From JBJXFY01 sp046155815 (GTDB lineage: Bacteria > Verrucomicrobiota > Verrucomicrobiia > Limisphaerales > CAIMTB01): DNA of 31,897 nucleotides. This document shows, piece by piece, positions 1 through 10,994 of this stretch. The notes under the pieces were generated by a model. That model was not told where the DNA came from. It saw only the letters and a list, made by a program, of their open reading frames with translations, and made no database searches. The position numbers and the translations under genes are program-made. Position 1 is the first letter of the stretch; every line of letters begins with the position of its first letter. The stretch is from contig JBJXFY010000063.1 in the NCBI GenBank assembly GCA_046155815.1, forward strand, positions 1 through 31,897, given 5' to 3'.

Positions 1-82
1 GCGGGCGCCGCGACCGGCCGGGGGCATGGGCGGAGAAATTCCTTTGGCCCGTCGGGCGGCCGTGGGGTACTTACTCCGCATC

Positions 83-1027
83 ATGCGCTGGGTACCTCGC
101 GTTGTTCTGTCACTGTGGCTGGCCTGGCTGGCGCTGGCCGCCGGGGCGGCCGACTTCAGGCTGGCGGACGGCTCGGTCATTTCGGGCGAGCTGGTGGCGC
201 CGCGGGACAACGGCGTGGTCATCCGCCGCTCGGCGGGCGGGCTGACGGACCGCATCCCGTGGGAGCGCTTCTCGGTCGAGACGCTGCGCGAGCTGAACCA
301 GAACCCGCAGCTCGTCGAGTTCGTCGAGGTCCACCTCGCGCTGGCCGACCCGGAGGCCGGCGCGGCGCTGGCGGCGCGGCAGGCCATCGTCCTCAAGCCG
401 GTGCCCGGGAAGCTCGAGCGGCCGGCGAAGCGGCCGGCGCTGCTCCCCGCGCTGTTTGGCACGCCGATCGGCTGGTTCATCCTGGCCGTGCTGCTGGCGG
501 CGAACTTCTACGCCGCCTACGAAATCGCCCTGTTCCGCAACTACCCGCCGCTGGTGGTGATGGCCGTCGCCATCGTGCCGGTGGTCGGCCCGTTGATTTT
601 CCTGTGCCTGCCCACGCACGTCTCGGCGGCCGGTCCGGTGGAGGGGGAGTTTGCGGTGCCGGAGGAGGTGGCGAACGAGGGCGCGGCGAGGCTGGCGGAG
701 GCCGGCCTGTCCGGCGGCGGCCTCAACATCGGCAACCGCGCGGGAGCCCCGGTGGCCGCGTCCGGCGCGGGCCAAGTCTTCAAGAAGGCCGACACGGAGT
801 TCAACCGCCGCTTCTTCGAGAGCCAGTTCCCGGCCTACTTCCGGATGGTCCGCGGCGAGGCGGACAAGCACCTCGTGCTCCACGTCAAGGCGGGCCGCAA
901 CGACTACATCGCCACCCGCATCACGCGCATCAGCAGCAATGAGATGGGCCTCCAGCTCCAGATCGGCCGCGAGGTGATGGTGAAGTTCGCCGACGTGTCC
1001 GAGGTCCAGTCCCGCCCCAAGGAATAG
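83..1027 (+). CDS. Exported/membrane hypothetical protein
   Basis: I do not recognise the family. The ATG at 83 is preferred over an in-frame ATG at 26 because it puts a signal peptide at the N-terminus (MRWVPRVV, then a Leu/Ala/Trp-rich core ending AAGA near residue 22); this gives 314 residues. Residues 24-65 form a short beta-like segment (LADGSVISGELV...IPWERFS). Two hydrophobic segments follow at about 128-150 and 156-176. A variable Ala/Gly/Glu-rich linker leads to a conserved-looking C-terminal domain from about residue 235 (FNRRFFESQFPAYF ... VMVKFADVSEVQ). The stop lies 7 bases before adk, so the two are probably co-transcribed. The gene is supported by GC-rich codon use and the plausible signal peptide; function is unknown. 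Confidence 0.75.
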   Translation: MRWVPRVVLSLWLAWLALAAGAADFRLADGSVISGELVAPRDNGVVIRRSAGGLTDRIPWERFSVETLRELNQNPQLVEFVEVHLALADPEAGAALAARQAIVLKPVPGKLERPAKRPALLPALFGTPIGWFILAVLLAANFYAAYEIALFRNYPPLVVMAVAIVPVVGPLIFLCLPTHVSAAGPVEGEFAVPEEVANEGAARLAEAGLSGGGLNIGNRAGAPVAASGAGQVFKKADTEFNRRFFESQFPAYFRMVRGEADKHLVLHVKAGRNDYIATRITRISSNEMGLQLQIGREVMVKFADVSEVQSRPKE

Positions 1028-1034
1028 GCCCGAC

Positions 1035-1634
1035 ATGGCGCACTACCGGACCATCCTCCTGTTCGGCGCACCCGGCTCCGGCAAGGGCACGCAGGGAAAG
1101 ATCCTCGGCAAGCTGCCGGGCTACTACCATTTCGCCTGCGGCGACGTCTTCCGAAACCTCCGCACCGAGGACGAGCTGGGCCGCGTCTTCCGCGAGTACG
1201 CCGGGCGCGGCGAGCTCGTGCCGGACGAACCGACCATCAAGCTCTGGCGCCGCACCATCCACGGCTACACGCTCTCCGGCGCCTTCCTGCCGGACGTGGA
1301 CACCCTCGTGCTCGACGGCATCCCGCGGAACCTCCGCCAGGCCGAGCTGCTGCACGACACCCTCGACGTGCGCGCCGTCCTCTACCTGACCTGCGAGGAC
1401 ATGAACAAGATGGTCGAGCGCCTCCAGCGCCGCGCCCTGCGGGAAAACCGCCTCGACGACGCGAACGTCGAGGTGATCCGCCGCCGGCTCGAGACGTACG
1501 AGAACGAATCGAAGCCCGTGCTCGAGCACTACGGCCGCGGGCTCGTCCATGCGATTGACTCGACCGCCACGCCCATGAACGTGCTGCGCTCCATCCTCGA
1601 CGGGCTGGCACGGCTCGAGGCGTCGGCCGCCTGA
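1035..1634 (+). CDS. adk: Adenylate kinase family protein (short-LID type)
   Basis: Probable nucleoside monophosphate kinase, transferring phosphate from ATP to AMP in the cytoplasm. The P-loop GAPGSGKGTQ is near residues 11-20. A GDVFR segment and a DGIPRN motif (usually DGFPRT) follow, then the arginines of the LID and core (RLQRRALRENR, VIRRRLETY). At 199 residues it is shorter than the 214-220 usual for long-form bacterial Adk. The LID is the short kind, with no four-cysteine zinc finger. The ATG at 1035 begins directly on the beta-strand leading to the P-loop. The stop is 7 bases before fmt. Departures in the NMP-binding region (GELVPDEPTIKLW, DGIPRN) leave open a specialised NMP kinase and a second, canonical adk elsewhere in the genome. 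Confidence 0.82.
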   Translation: MAHYRTILLFGAPGSGKGTQGKILGKLPGYYHFACGDVFRNLRTEDELGRVFREYAGRGELVPDEPTIKLWRRTIHGYTLSGAFLPDVDTLVLDGIPRNLRQAELLHDTLDVRAVLYLTCEDMNKMVERLQRRALRENRLDDANVEVIRRRLETYENESKPVLEHYGRGLVHAIDSTATPMNVLRSILDGLARLEASAA

Positions 1635-1641
1635 TTCCCCG

Positions 1642-2619
1642 ATGCCCGCCCCCGTCCGGGTGGTGTACTTCGGCACCGCCCCGCTGGCCCGCGCCAGCCT
1701 GGCCGCCCTGATCGACGCCCCGGCCGTGGCGCAGGTGGCCGCCGTGGTCACGCAGCCCGACAAGCCGGTCGGGCGCGAGCTCCGCGTGCAGCCGTCGCCC
1801 GTGAAGGCGCTCGCGCTGGAGCGCGGCCTGCCCGTGCTGCAGCCCGCGCGGGCCCGCGACGCGACGTTCCTCGACGAACTGCGCGCCCTCGCCCCCGACC
1901 TGATCGTCGTGGCCGCCTACGGCCAGATCCTGCCGCCGGCCGTGCTCGACCTGCCCCGGCATGGCTGCCTGAACGTCCATGCCTCGCTGCTGCCGCGCTG
2001 GCGCGGCGCGGCGCCCATCCAGTGGGCCATCCTCGCCGGCGACGCCGAGACGGGCGTGACCCTCATGCGCATGGACGCCGGCCTCGACACGGGACCGATG
2101 CTGGCCGCCGCGCGCACGCCCCTGCGGCCGGATGACACGGGACGGACGCTGCATGACCGCCTCGCCGAACTGGGCGGGGCCCTGCTCGTGCGCACGCTGC
2201 CCGGATGGTTGTCCGGCACGGTCCCGGCCGTGCCGCAGCCCGCGGCCGGGACGACCTACGCACGCAAGGTCACCAAGGCCGACGGCGCGATGGACTGGCG
2301 CCGGCCGGCGGTGGAGCTCGAACGCCAGATCCGCGCCTTCGATCCGTGGCCGGGCTCATGGACCCGGCTCGCCGGCACGGCCGCCGGCGGCCTCATCAAG
2401 CTCTGGCGCGCGGAGGCCATCCCGGCGGCCTCCGCAGAGGCGCCGGGCACGGTGCTGGCCGCCGGCCCGGCCGGGCCGGTGGTGCGCTGCGGCGAAGGCG
2501 GGCTGCGGCTGCTCGAGCTGCAGCGCGAGGGCGGCCGCCGGCTGCCGGCGCGCGCCTTTCTCGCGGGGAATCCCCTGCCGCCGGGCGCACTCCTCGCCGG
2601 TGGCGAGGTTGTGACTTGA
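1642..2619 (+). CDS. fmt: Methionyl-tRNA formyltransferase
   Basis: Transfers formyl from 10-formyl-tetrahydrofolate to the initiator Met-tRNA. The N-terminal Rossmann-like domain starts VRVVYFGTAPLA (FGTPDFA in many relatives). The catalytic core is plain: NVHASLLPRWRGAAPIQWA carries the conserved Asn and His, and TGVTLMRMDAGLDTGPML carries the conserved Asp. The C-terminal domain, from about residue 205, begins near TYARKVTKADGAMDW, the usual linker, and binds tRNA in the family. The length of 325 residues is close to the usual 310-320. It follows adk with a 7-base gap, so it is likely transcribed with it. No def gene is adjacent, unlike in many bacteria. Confidence 0.95.
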   Translation: MPAPVRVVYFGTAPLARASLAALIDAPAVAQVAAVVTQPDKPVGRELRVQPSPVKALALERGLPVLQPARARDATFLDELRALAPDLIVVAAYGQILPPAVLDLPRHGCLNVHASLLPRWRGAAPIQWAILAGDAETGVTLMRMDAGLDTGPMLAAARTPLRPDDTGRTLHDRLAELGGALLVRTLPGWLSGTVPAVPQPAAGTTYARKVTKADGAMDWRRPAVELERQIRAFDPWPGSWTRLAGTAAGGLIKLWRAEAIPAASAEAPGTVLAAGPAGPVVRCGEGGLRLLELQREGGRRLPARAFLAGNPLPPGALLAGGEVVT

Positions 2620-2642
2620 CCCTCCCCGAATTGGCCTACTCT
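2616..2642 (+). promoter_or_regulatory. Weak candidate promoter for the LysR gene
   Basis: TTGACC at 2616-2621 overlaps the fmt stop codon. It is followed 15 bases later by TACTCT (2637-2642), a poor -10 match with short spacing. It lies 55 bases before the LysR ATG. Only the -35 resemblance is good; this is a guess. Confidence 0.25.
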
Positions 2643-2697
2643 TGAGCAGTGCCCGGGCGCATCGCCACCGGGCCTCAAAACGACCACCTAGAAACCC

Positions 2698-3663
2698 ATG
2701 CAGATCGAGAGCTTCAGAGTCTTCCGGGATCTCGCCGAAACCGAGAGCTTCACCAAGGCGGCCCAGATCAACGGCGTCACCCAGTCCGCCGTGAGCCAGC
2801 AGGTCAGCTCGCTGGAACGGCAGTTCGAGGCGATGCTGATCGAGCGCAGCAAGAAACGCTTCCGCCTCACCCGCGAAGGCGAGCTGCTCTACCAGACGGC
2901 CAAGGACATGGTGCGTCTCTACGACACCTTCGAGGCGCAGATGCAGGAGATGCGCGACGTGGTGTCCGGCATGCTCCGCGTGGGCACCATCTACAGCCTC
3001 GGCCTCTACAACCTGCCGCCCTATCTCCGGAAGTTCATGCGCGCCCATCCCGGCGTGAACGTCCATGTGGCCTACCTGCGCTCGAACCTGGTGTACGAGG
3101 AAGTCTCCGGCAACGCCATCGACCTCGGCCTCGTGGCCTACCCGGTGAAGGATCCGCAGGTGGACATCGTGCCCATCGGCCGGGACCGCCTCGTGCTCAT
3201 CTGCCCGCCCGGCCATGCCCGCGCGCGCGAGGCGGCCGTCCCGGTGAAGGCGCTGGACGGTGAGAAGTTCGTCAGCTTCGAGCCCGACATCCCGACCCGC
3301 CGGGCCATTGACCGCGCCATGTCCGCCGCCCACGTCGGCGTGCAGCACGTGATGGAGGTGGACAACATTGAGACCGTGAAGCGCGCGGTGGAGATTGGCC
3401 TCGGCGTATCCGTGGTGCCGCAGTCCACGGTCGTGCGCGAGGTCGAGCTGGGCACGCTCGTGCAGGTCGAACTCGACGGCGGCGACTTCGTCCGCCCCCT
3501 CGCCGCCATCGTGAAGAAGGGCAAGGTGCAGTCCCCGGCGATGAAGCAGTTCCTCGCCACGCTGCGTGAACCGCTCAATGCCGCCGAGCCGGCGGAACCG
3601 GCCGCCGCGCCCGCCCCGCGCGCTTCCCGCCGCGCCGCCACAACGGCCTCGGCCGGCGCCTGA
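2698..3663 (+). CDS. LysR-family transcriptional regulator
   Basis: A DNA-binding regulator of 321 residues. The N-terminal winged helix-turn-helix (about residues 1-60) has the LysR pattern: FRDLAETESFTKAAQINGV, TQSAVSQQVSSLE, RLTREGELLY. A linker helix follows, then a substrate-binding domain from about residue 90 (GMLRVGTIYSLG ... GLGVSVVPQSTV). A low-complexity Ala/Pro tail of about 30 residues, beginning AAEPAEPAAAP, extends beyond the usual end. The substrate-binding domain looks most like the CysB/CysL-type branch, but I cannot name the ligand. The gene stands alone, with no divergent target gene at its 5' end; YggU and an EamA transporter follow on the same strand after 54 bases. The ATG at 2698 is the only start giving a full HTH. 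Confidence 0.93.
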   Translation: MQIESFRVFRDLAETESFTKAAQINGVTQSAVSQQVSSLERQFEAMLIERSKKRFRLTREGELLYQTAKDMVRLYDTFEAQMQEMRDVVSGMLRVGTIYSLGLYNLPPYLRKFMRAHPGVNVHVAYLRSNLVYEEVSGNAIDLGLVAYPVKDPQVDIVPIGRDRLVLICPPGHARAREAAVPVKALDGEKFVSFEPDIPTRRAIDRAMSAAHVGVQHVMEVDNIETVKRAVEIGLGVSVVPQSTVVREVELGTLVQVELDGGDFVRPLAAIVKKGKVQSPAMKQFLATLREPLNAAEPAEPAAAPAPRASRRAATTASAGA

Positions 3664-3723
3664 ACGGCCGCGGCCAAACCCCACGGCTCGCATCGGGAGG
3701 GGCCGTCGGCGAAGTTCGTGCCG

Positions 3724-4035
3724 ATGGCCCTGCCCGGCTTCATCCAGGAACGCGACGGGTCGGTGTGCCTGCGCCTCAAGGTGCAGCCCCGCGCGTCGCG
3801 CTCCGGGCTGGCCGGCGCGGCCGGTGATGCCCTGAAGGTCCGCGTCACCGCGCCCCCCGTGGATTCCGCGGCCAACGCGGCCGCGCTGGAACTGCTCGCG
3901 GCCGCGCTCCAGGTGCCGCGCGGCGCGGTCCGCCTGGTCCGCGGCGCCTCCTCGCGGAGCAAGCTGGTGAGCGTGGCCGGCCTGCCCGCCGCCGAGGTGG
4001 CTGCACGCCTCGCCACGGCGATGTCCCGTGAGTGA
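3724..4035 (+). CDS. DUF167 (YggU-type) family protein
   Basis: A small protein of the DUF167/YggU family; the biochemical role of the family is unsettled. The hallmarks are the LRLKVQPRASRSGLAG strand, VRVTAPPVDSAANAA, and a GASSRSKLVSVAG motif near the C-terminus. It has 103 residues from ATG 3724; a GTG at 3718 would add two. I chose the ATG, and the GGAGG at 3696-3700 is too far upstream to decide the start. The 3' end overlaps the start of the EamA gene by 8 bases, so the two are probably translationally coupled. Confidence 0.88.
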   Translation: MALPGFIQERDGSVCLRLKVQPRASRSGLAGAAGDALKVRVTAPPVDSAANAAALELLAAALQVPRGAVRLVRGASSRSKLVSVAGLPAAEVAARLATAMSRE

Positions 4036-4981
4036 TCCCCGCGCCCAGCGTCGGGCGCTGGCCGCGCTGATCACCGGCGCGGCCTGCATCGGCTTCGCGC
4101 CGCTCTGGGTGCGCTGGAGCGAGGTCGGGCTGGTGGCCACGGCGTTCTACCGCGTGGCGCTGGCGCTGCCCTTCGCCGCCTGGATCGCCGCCCGAGAGCG
4201 GCTTCACCCCGCGGCGGCCGGCCTTGAGCCGGGCCGTCGCCGGCTGTGGCTGCTGGCCGCCGGCCTGCTGCTCGCCGCGGACCTCGCGGCCTGGCACTGG
4301 AGCATCCGCCTCACGTCCGTGGCCAACGCCACGCTGCTCGCCAACTTCGCGCCCGTGTTCGTCACGCTCGGCGCGTGGTGGCTGCTGCGCGAACGGCCGG
4401 GCGGCGGGTTCTTCGCCGGCATGGCGCTCGCGCTGGCCGGCGCGTGGCTGCTCACCGGGGCGAGCCCGGGCCTGGCCGGACCACACGCCGCCGGCGACGC
4501 GCTGGGCCTGCTGACGGCCGTGTTTTACGGCGGCTACCAGCTCTGCGTCGCGCGGCTGCGGCGCGGGCTCGGTCCCGGCCGGATTCTCGCGTGGAGCTGC
4601 GCCGCCTGCGCACCGTGGCTGCTCTCGCTCGCCCTCGCCACCGGCGAAACCATACTCCCCGCGACCGCCCGCGGCTGGGGCGTCGTGTTCGGCCTGGCGC
4701 TGACGGCGCACGTCCTCGGCCAGGGGCTGATCACCTATGGCTTCGCGCACCTGCCGGCGTCGTTCTCGTCGCTCACGCTGCTGCTCCAGCCGGTGGTGGC
4801 GGCGCTGGCCGGCTGGTGGCTGCTGGGCGAGCGTCTGACCCGGTGGCAGGCGGCCGGCGGTGCGGTGGTGCTCGCGGGGCTGTGGGTGGCGAGGGCGGGG
4901 AGGCGGGGGGAAGCGCCAAACCCCAGGCTCCAGGTTCCAGGGAAGCTCCAACAACCAGGCTCCAAGGGCGGCGCAGCTTGA
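4028..4981 (+). CDS. EamA-type (DMT superfamily) membrane transporter
   Basis: A probable inner-membrane metabolite exporter with two EamA repeats and about ten transmembrane helices over residues 10-290. Diagnostic stretches are AALITGAACIGFAPLWVRWS, WHWSIRLTSVANATLLANFA, and AALAGWWLLGERLTRWQA near the end. Substrate cannot be inferred. The GTG start at 4028 overlaps the DUF167 gene by 8 bases. The hydrophilic tail after the last helix (from about residue 293, GEAPNPRLQVPGK onward) is encoded by the left arms of a palindromic repeat at 4923-5018, and the TGA at 4979-4981 lies in the centre of that repeat. The ancestral protein therefore probably ended earlier and acquired its last 20 or so residues by repeat insertion. 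The transporter core should be unaffected. Confidence 0.92.
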   Translation: MSDPRAQRRALAALITGAACIGFAPLWVRWSEVGLVATAFYRVALALPFAAWIAARERLHPAAAGLEPGRRRLWLLAAGLLLAADLAAWHWSIRLTSVANATLLANFAPVFVTLGAWWLLRERPGGGFFAGMALALAGAWLLTGASPGLAGPHAAGDALGLLTAVFYGGYQLCVARLRRGLGPGRILAWSCAACAPWLLSLALATGETILPATARGWGVVFGLALTAHVLGQGLITYGFAHLPASFSSLTLLLQPVVAALAGWWLLGERLTRWQAAGGAVVLAGLWVARAGRRGEAPNPRLQVPGKLQQPGSKGGAA

Positions 4982-5018
4982 TCGGAGCCTGGAGCATTCC
5001 CTGGAACTTGGAGCGTGG
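4923..5018. repeat. Nested palindromic repeat across the EamA stop codon
   Basis: The outer left arm at 4923-4950 (CCAGGCTCCAGGTTCCAG...) is the reverse complement of the outer right arm at 4990-5018 (TGGAGCATTCCCTGGAAC...), with two substitutions and one extra base over 28/29 positions. Inside lies a perfect 9-base pair, CCAGGCTCC (4955-4963) and GGAGCCTGG (4984-4992). The word CTGGA/TCCAG recurs within each arm. The structure spans the end of one gene and stops about 50 bases before the next. It could act as a terminator-like hairpin without a T tract, or be a mobile palindrome. Confidence 0.85.
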
Positions 5019-5071
5019 TCCCTGGAATTTTTGTCTCCGCCCGCTTTCCGCCACCGCCTACGGTGCCGCGC

Positions 5072-5485
5072 GTGAAGCTCTCCGTGAAAAGCGACTACGC
5101 GGCCCGCGCCGTGCTCGGGCTGGCGCGCGCGTTTCCCCGCGGCGGGCCGGTGCGCATCGAGACGCTCGCCACGGAGCACGGCGTCCCGCCCAACTACCTC
5201 GTCCAGATCCTCATCGAGCTGAAGGCGCAGCGCATCGTGAAGAGCGTGCGCGGCAAGGAAGGGGGCTACCAGCTCGCCCGGCCGCCCGGCGAGATCACGC
5301 TGGGCGACGTGGTGCGCTGCGTCCACGGGGGCGTGTTTGACTCGCCGGCGCTCACGGACCCGCGCTGTGCGCCGGAGCTGCGCGAGGCCTGGCGGCGGGT
5401 GCAGGGGGGCGTCGCCGCCGCGCTGGACGCGGTGAACTTCCAGCAGCTCGCCGATGACGGCGCGGCGGCGAGCTACTCGATCTGA
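5072..5485 (+). CDS. Rrf2-family transcriptional regulator
   Basis: A 137-residue DNA-binding regulator. From the GTG at 5072 it begins MKLSVKSDYAARAVLGLAR, the standard Rrf2 opening. The winged HTH continues through LATEHGVPPNYLVQILIELK, and the wing is VRGKEGGYQLARPPGEI. A longer frame from GTG 5015 would add 19 residues encoded by repeat DNA and is rejected. IscR-like members carry three clustered cysteines for an iron-sulfur cluster; here only one cysteine remains in that stretch (DPRCAPEL), plus one in VVRCVHG, so a classical cluster is unlikely. The signal sensed is unknown. The gene is convergent with the DUF255 gene, with two bases between the stops. Confidence 0.9.
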   Translation: MKLSVKSDYAARAVLGLARAFPRGGPVRIETLATEHGVPPNYLVQILIELKAQRIVKSVRGKEGGYQLARPPGEITLGDVVRCVHGGVFDSPALTDPRCAPELREAWRRVQGGVAAALDAVNFQQLADDGAAASYSI

Positions 5486-5487
5486 AG

Positions 5488-7668
<2,181 letters not shown>

Positions 7669-7772
7669 CGGGGCCGGGCAAGACGCCGGGCGTGAAAACA
7701 GGACGCCGCGGAGGTAAACCCGCCCCCACCTCCGCGCTTGTCGGGCGGGCGCGGCGGAGGATGCTTGCCGGC

Positions 7773-10046
<2,274 letters not shown>

Positions 10047-10066
10047 GCGGCGGCCATGGCTGCGAG

Positions 10067-10109
10067 GCCCCGCCGCAGAAGGTGCCGGCGGCGCCCCGCC
10101 GCCGAAGGT
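10067..10109. repeat. Short direct repeat with hairpin after the CehA-like gene
   Basis: GCCCCGCCGCAGAAGGT (10067-10083) recurs with one change at 10093-10109. Between and within the copies, GGCGGCG (10087-10093) and CGCCGCC (10097-10103) form a perfect 7-bp stem with a 3-base loop. It could help end transcription of the upstream gene, but there is no T tract. Confidence 0.55.
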
Positions 10110-10448
10110 AGATAATGGGTAAAGGGGCTGTTCCTGATAATGGCTCATCCCCGCCAGCCTTCCTCCGCCGATACAGCAGATGGTTCAGGTGCCCACGCGT
10201 TCCCATTCCCAGGCGCTCCGCGATCCACCCCACCGTCAGCGTCGTCTCCGACCGCAAGCGCGCCGCGAACGCCACCTTCTCCCCAGCCCCCTTGGGTCGC
10301 GTCGTCAGTTCGGCTTCCTTCCACCGGCGCCGTTGCAATTCTTCGGCGACGATCCGTTCCGCCCTGGCCACCGCCGTCTCCGCCCGCTCTCAACCTGGCG
10401 ACCAGGTGAAAATGATTCGGCATGAGGACGTGGGCTTGGACCTGTTCA

Positions 10449-10507
10449 CCCCGTGAGATAGACACCTCTGAAGCGGAAGGCACGATTGAACTCGTTATCT
10501 CACGGGG
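10449..10507. repeat. REP-like inverted-repeat element, copy 1 (inside RAYT)
   Basis: Perfect 12-bp inverted repeat: CCCCGTGAGATA at 10449-10460 and TATCTCACGGGG at 10496-10507, with a 35-base spacer. It is preceded by TTCA, as is copy 2. It splits the RAYT frame between its KTG and VQAHVLMPNH segments. Confidence 0.9.
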
Positions 10508-10614
10508 CAAGGCCCGTCTTGGCACCAGCCTCGCCCAACGTCTCGACGAAGCGCTGGCGGTCCGCGTCGTCCTTGAAGATTCGCTCGCGCCGGTCGCCGC
10601 GGTTCATGACGTGA

Positions 10615-10704
10615 TTCACCCCGTGAGACAGGTTGAGCGCACGAACGCTCAGGTGAAAACGGCGGATGGCGCGGGAGGGCTTGTCTGTTATCTCACGGGG
10701 TAAA
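10615..10704. repeat. REP-like inverted-repeat element, copy 2 (inside RAYT)
   Basis: ACCCCGTGAGA at 10618-10628 pairs with TCTCACGGGGT at 10691-10701. Including flanks, the arms agree as ATTYACCCCGTGAGA with one mismatch. The spacer holds a small hairpin (TGAGCG / CGCTCA). It splits the RAYT frame between AIY and HVMNRGD and introduces a TAA. It shares its outer 14 bases on each side with copy 1. Confidence 0.9.
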
Positions 10705-10741
10705 TCGCGCCGGGATACTCGACCCGGAGCTGGCGGGCCAT

Positions 10742-10847
10742 CCCGGGAGAGGGGCTGCGGCTAGAACATGTCACCCACTTACAGACCCTTTTACTTTACT
10801 CACGCTCTGAGCCCCAGGCTTGAAGCCCTGGCGACCGCCGTCGATCT
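10742..10847. other. Gap upstream of the RAYT remnant with a small hairpin
   Basis: No gene is evident. The imperfect palindrome CCAGGCTT-G-AAGCCCTGG at 10814-10831 is another hairpin of the intergenic-repeat kind. The rest shows no promoter or gene that I can support. Confidence 0.4.
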
Positions 10848-10994
10848 TCACCCCTTCATCGTCTCGCCACCTTCCAGGTGGTCGGGATCGATCAATGACT
10901 GTTTCTCGGTCAAGTCGAAGGACGGAGCGCCCAGAGCCTTGTACGTGTTCTGATACTGACCGTCGGTGCTCAGTACGGACTGGCGCAGTTCCCA
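10848..10994 (-). pseudogene. In-frame protein-like extension beyond the TGA of the membrane protein
   Basis: Directly after the TGA that ends the 452-residue protein, the same frame continues as WELRQSVLSTDGQYQNTY, then KALGAPSFDLTEKQSLID, to a TGA at 10848-10850. The residue mix looks like real protein rather than noise. It may be the severed C-terminus of the same gene; chance is not excluded. Confidence 0.35.

Larger units (their letters stand above)
10159..10741 (-). pseudogene. REP-associated tyrosine transposase (RAYT, IS200/Y1-like), broken by two repeat insertions
   Basis: Remnant of a Y1 HUH transposase of the RAYT type. On the minus strand it starts ATG at 10741 as MARQLRVEYPGAIY. 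Inverted-repeat DNA (10618-10701) then interrupts, after which the frame resumes as HVMNRGDRRERIFKDD and runs to GEAGAKTG. A second inverted-repeat block (10449-10507) interrupts, and the frame resumes as VQAHVLMPNHFHLV, which holds the HUH motif. About 110 residues, including the expected catalytic Tyr region, are then missing. The C-terminal DNA-binding part (ERAETAVARAERIVAEE ... LNHLLYRRRK) follows in a shifted frame. The stop codon is not obvious. The gene cannot make an active transposase. Confidence 0.88.

Noticed and set aside
26..82. Upstream start for the first gene
   Set aside because: It would bury the signal peptide behind 19 charged residues.
2356..4140. A 594-codon minus-strand frame antisense to fmt, LysR and DUF167
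   Set aside because: Its composition is a GC-rich codon shadow, and the plus strand carries clear gene families throughout.
5015..5071. Upstream GTG start for the Rrf2 regulator
   Set aside because: The added residues are encoded by the palindromic repeat and a Pro-rich spacer, and the family begins at MKLSVKSDYA.
10422..10703. A plus-strand 93-codon frame between the two palindromes
   Set aside because: It is antisense to the RAYT remnant and contains the repeat arms (ISRGKARLG); no independent support.
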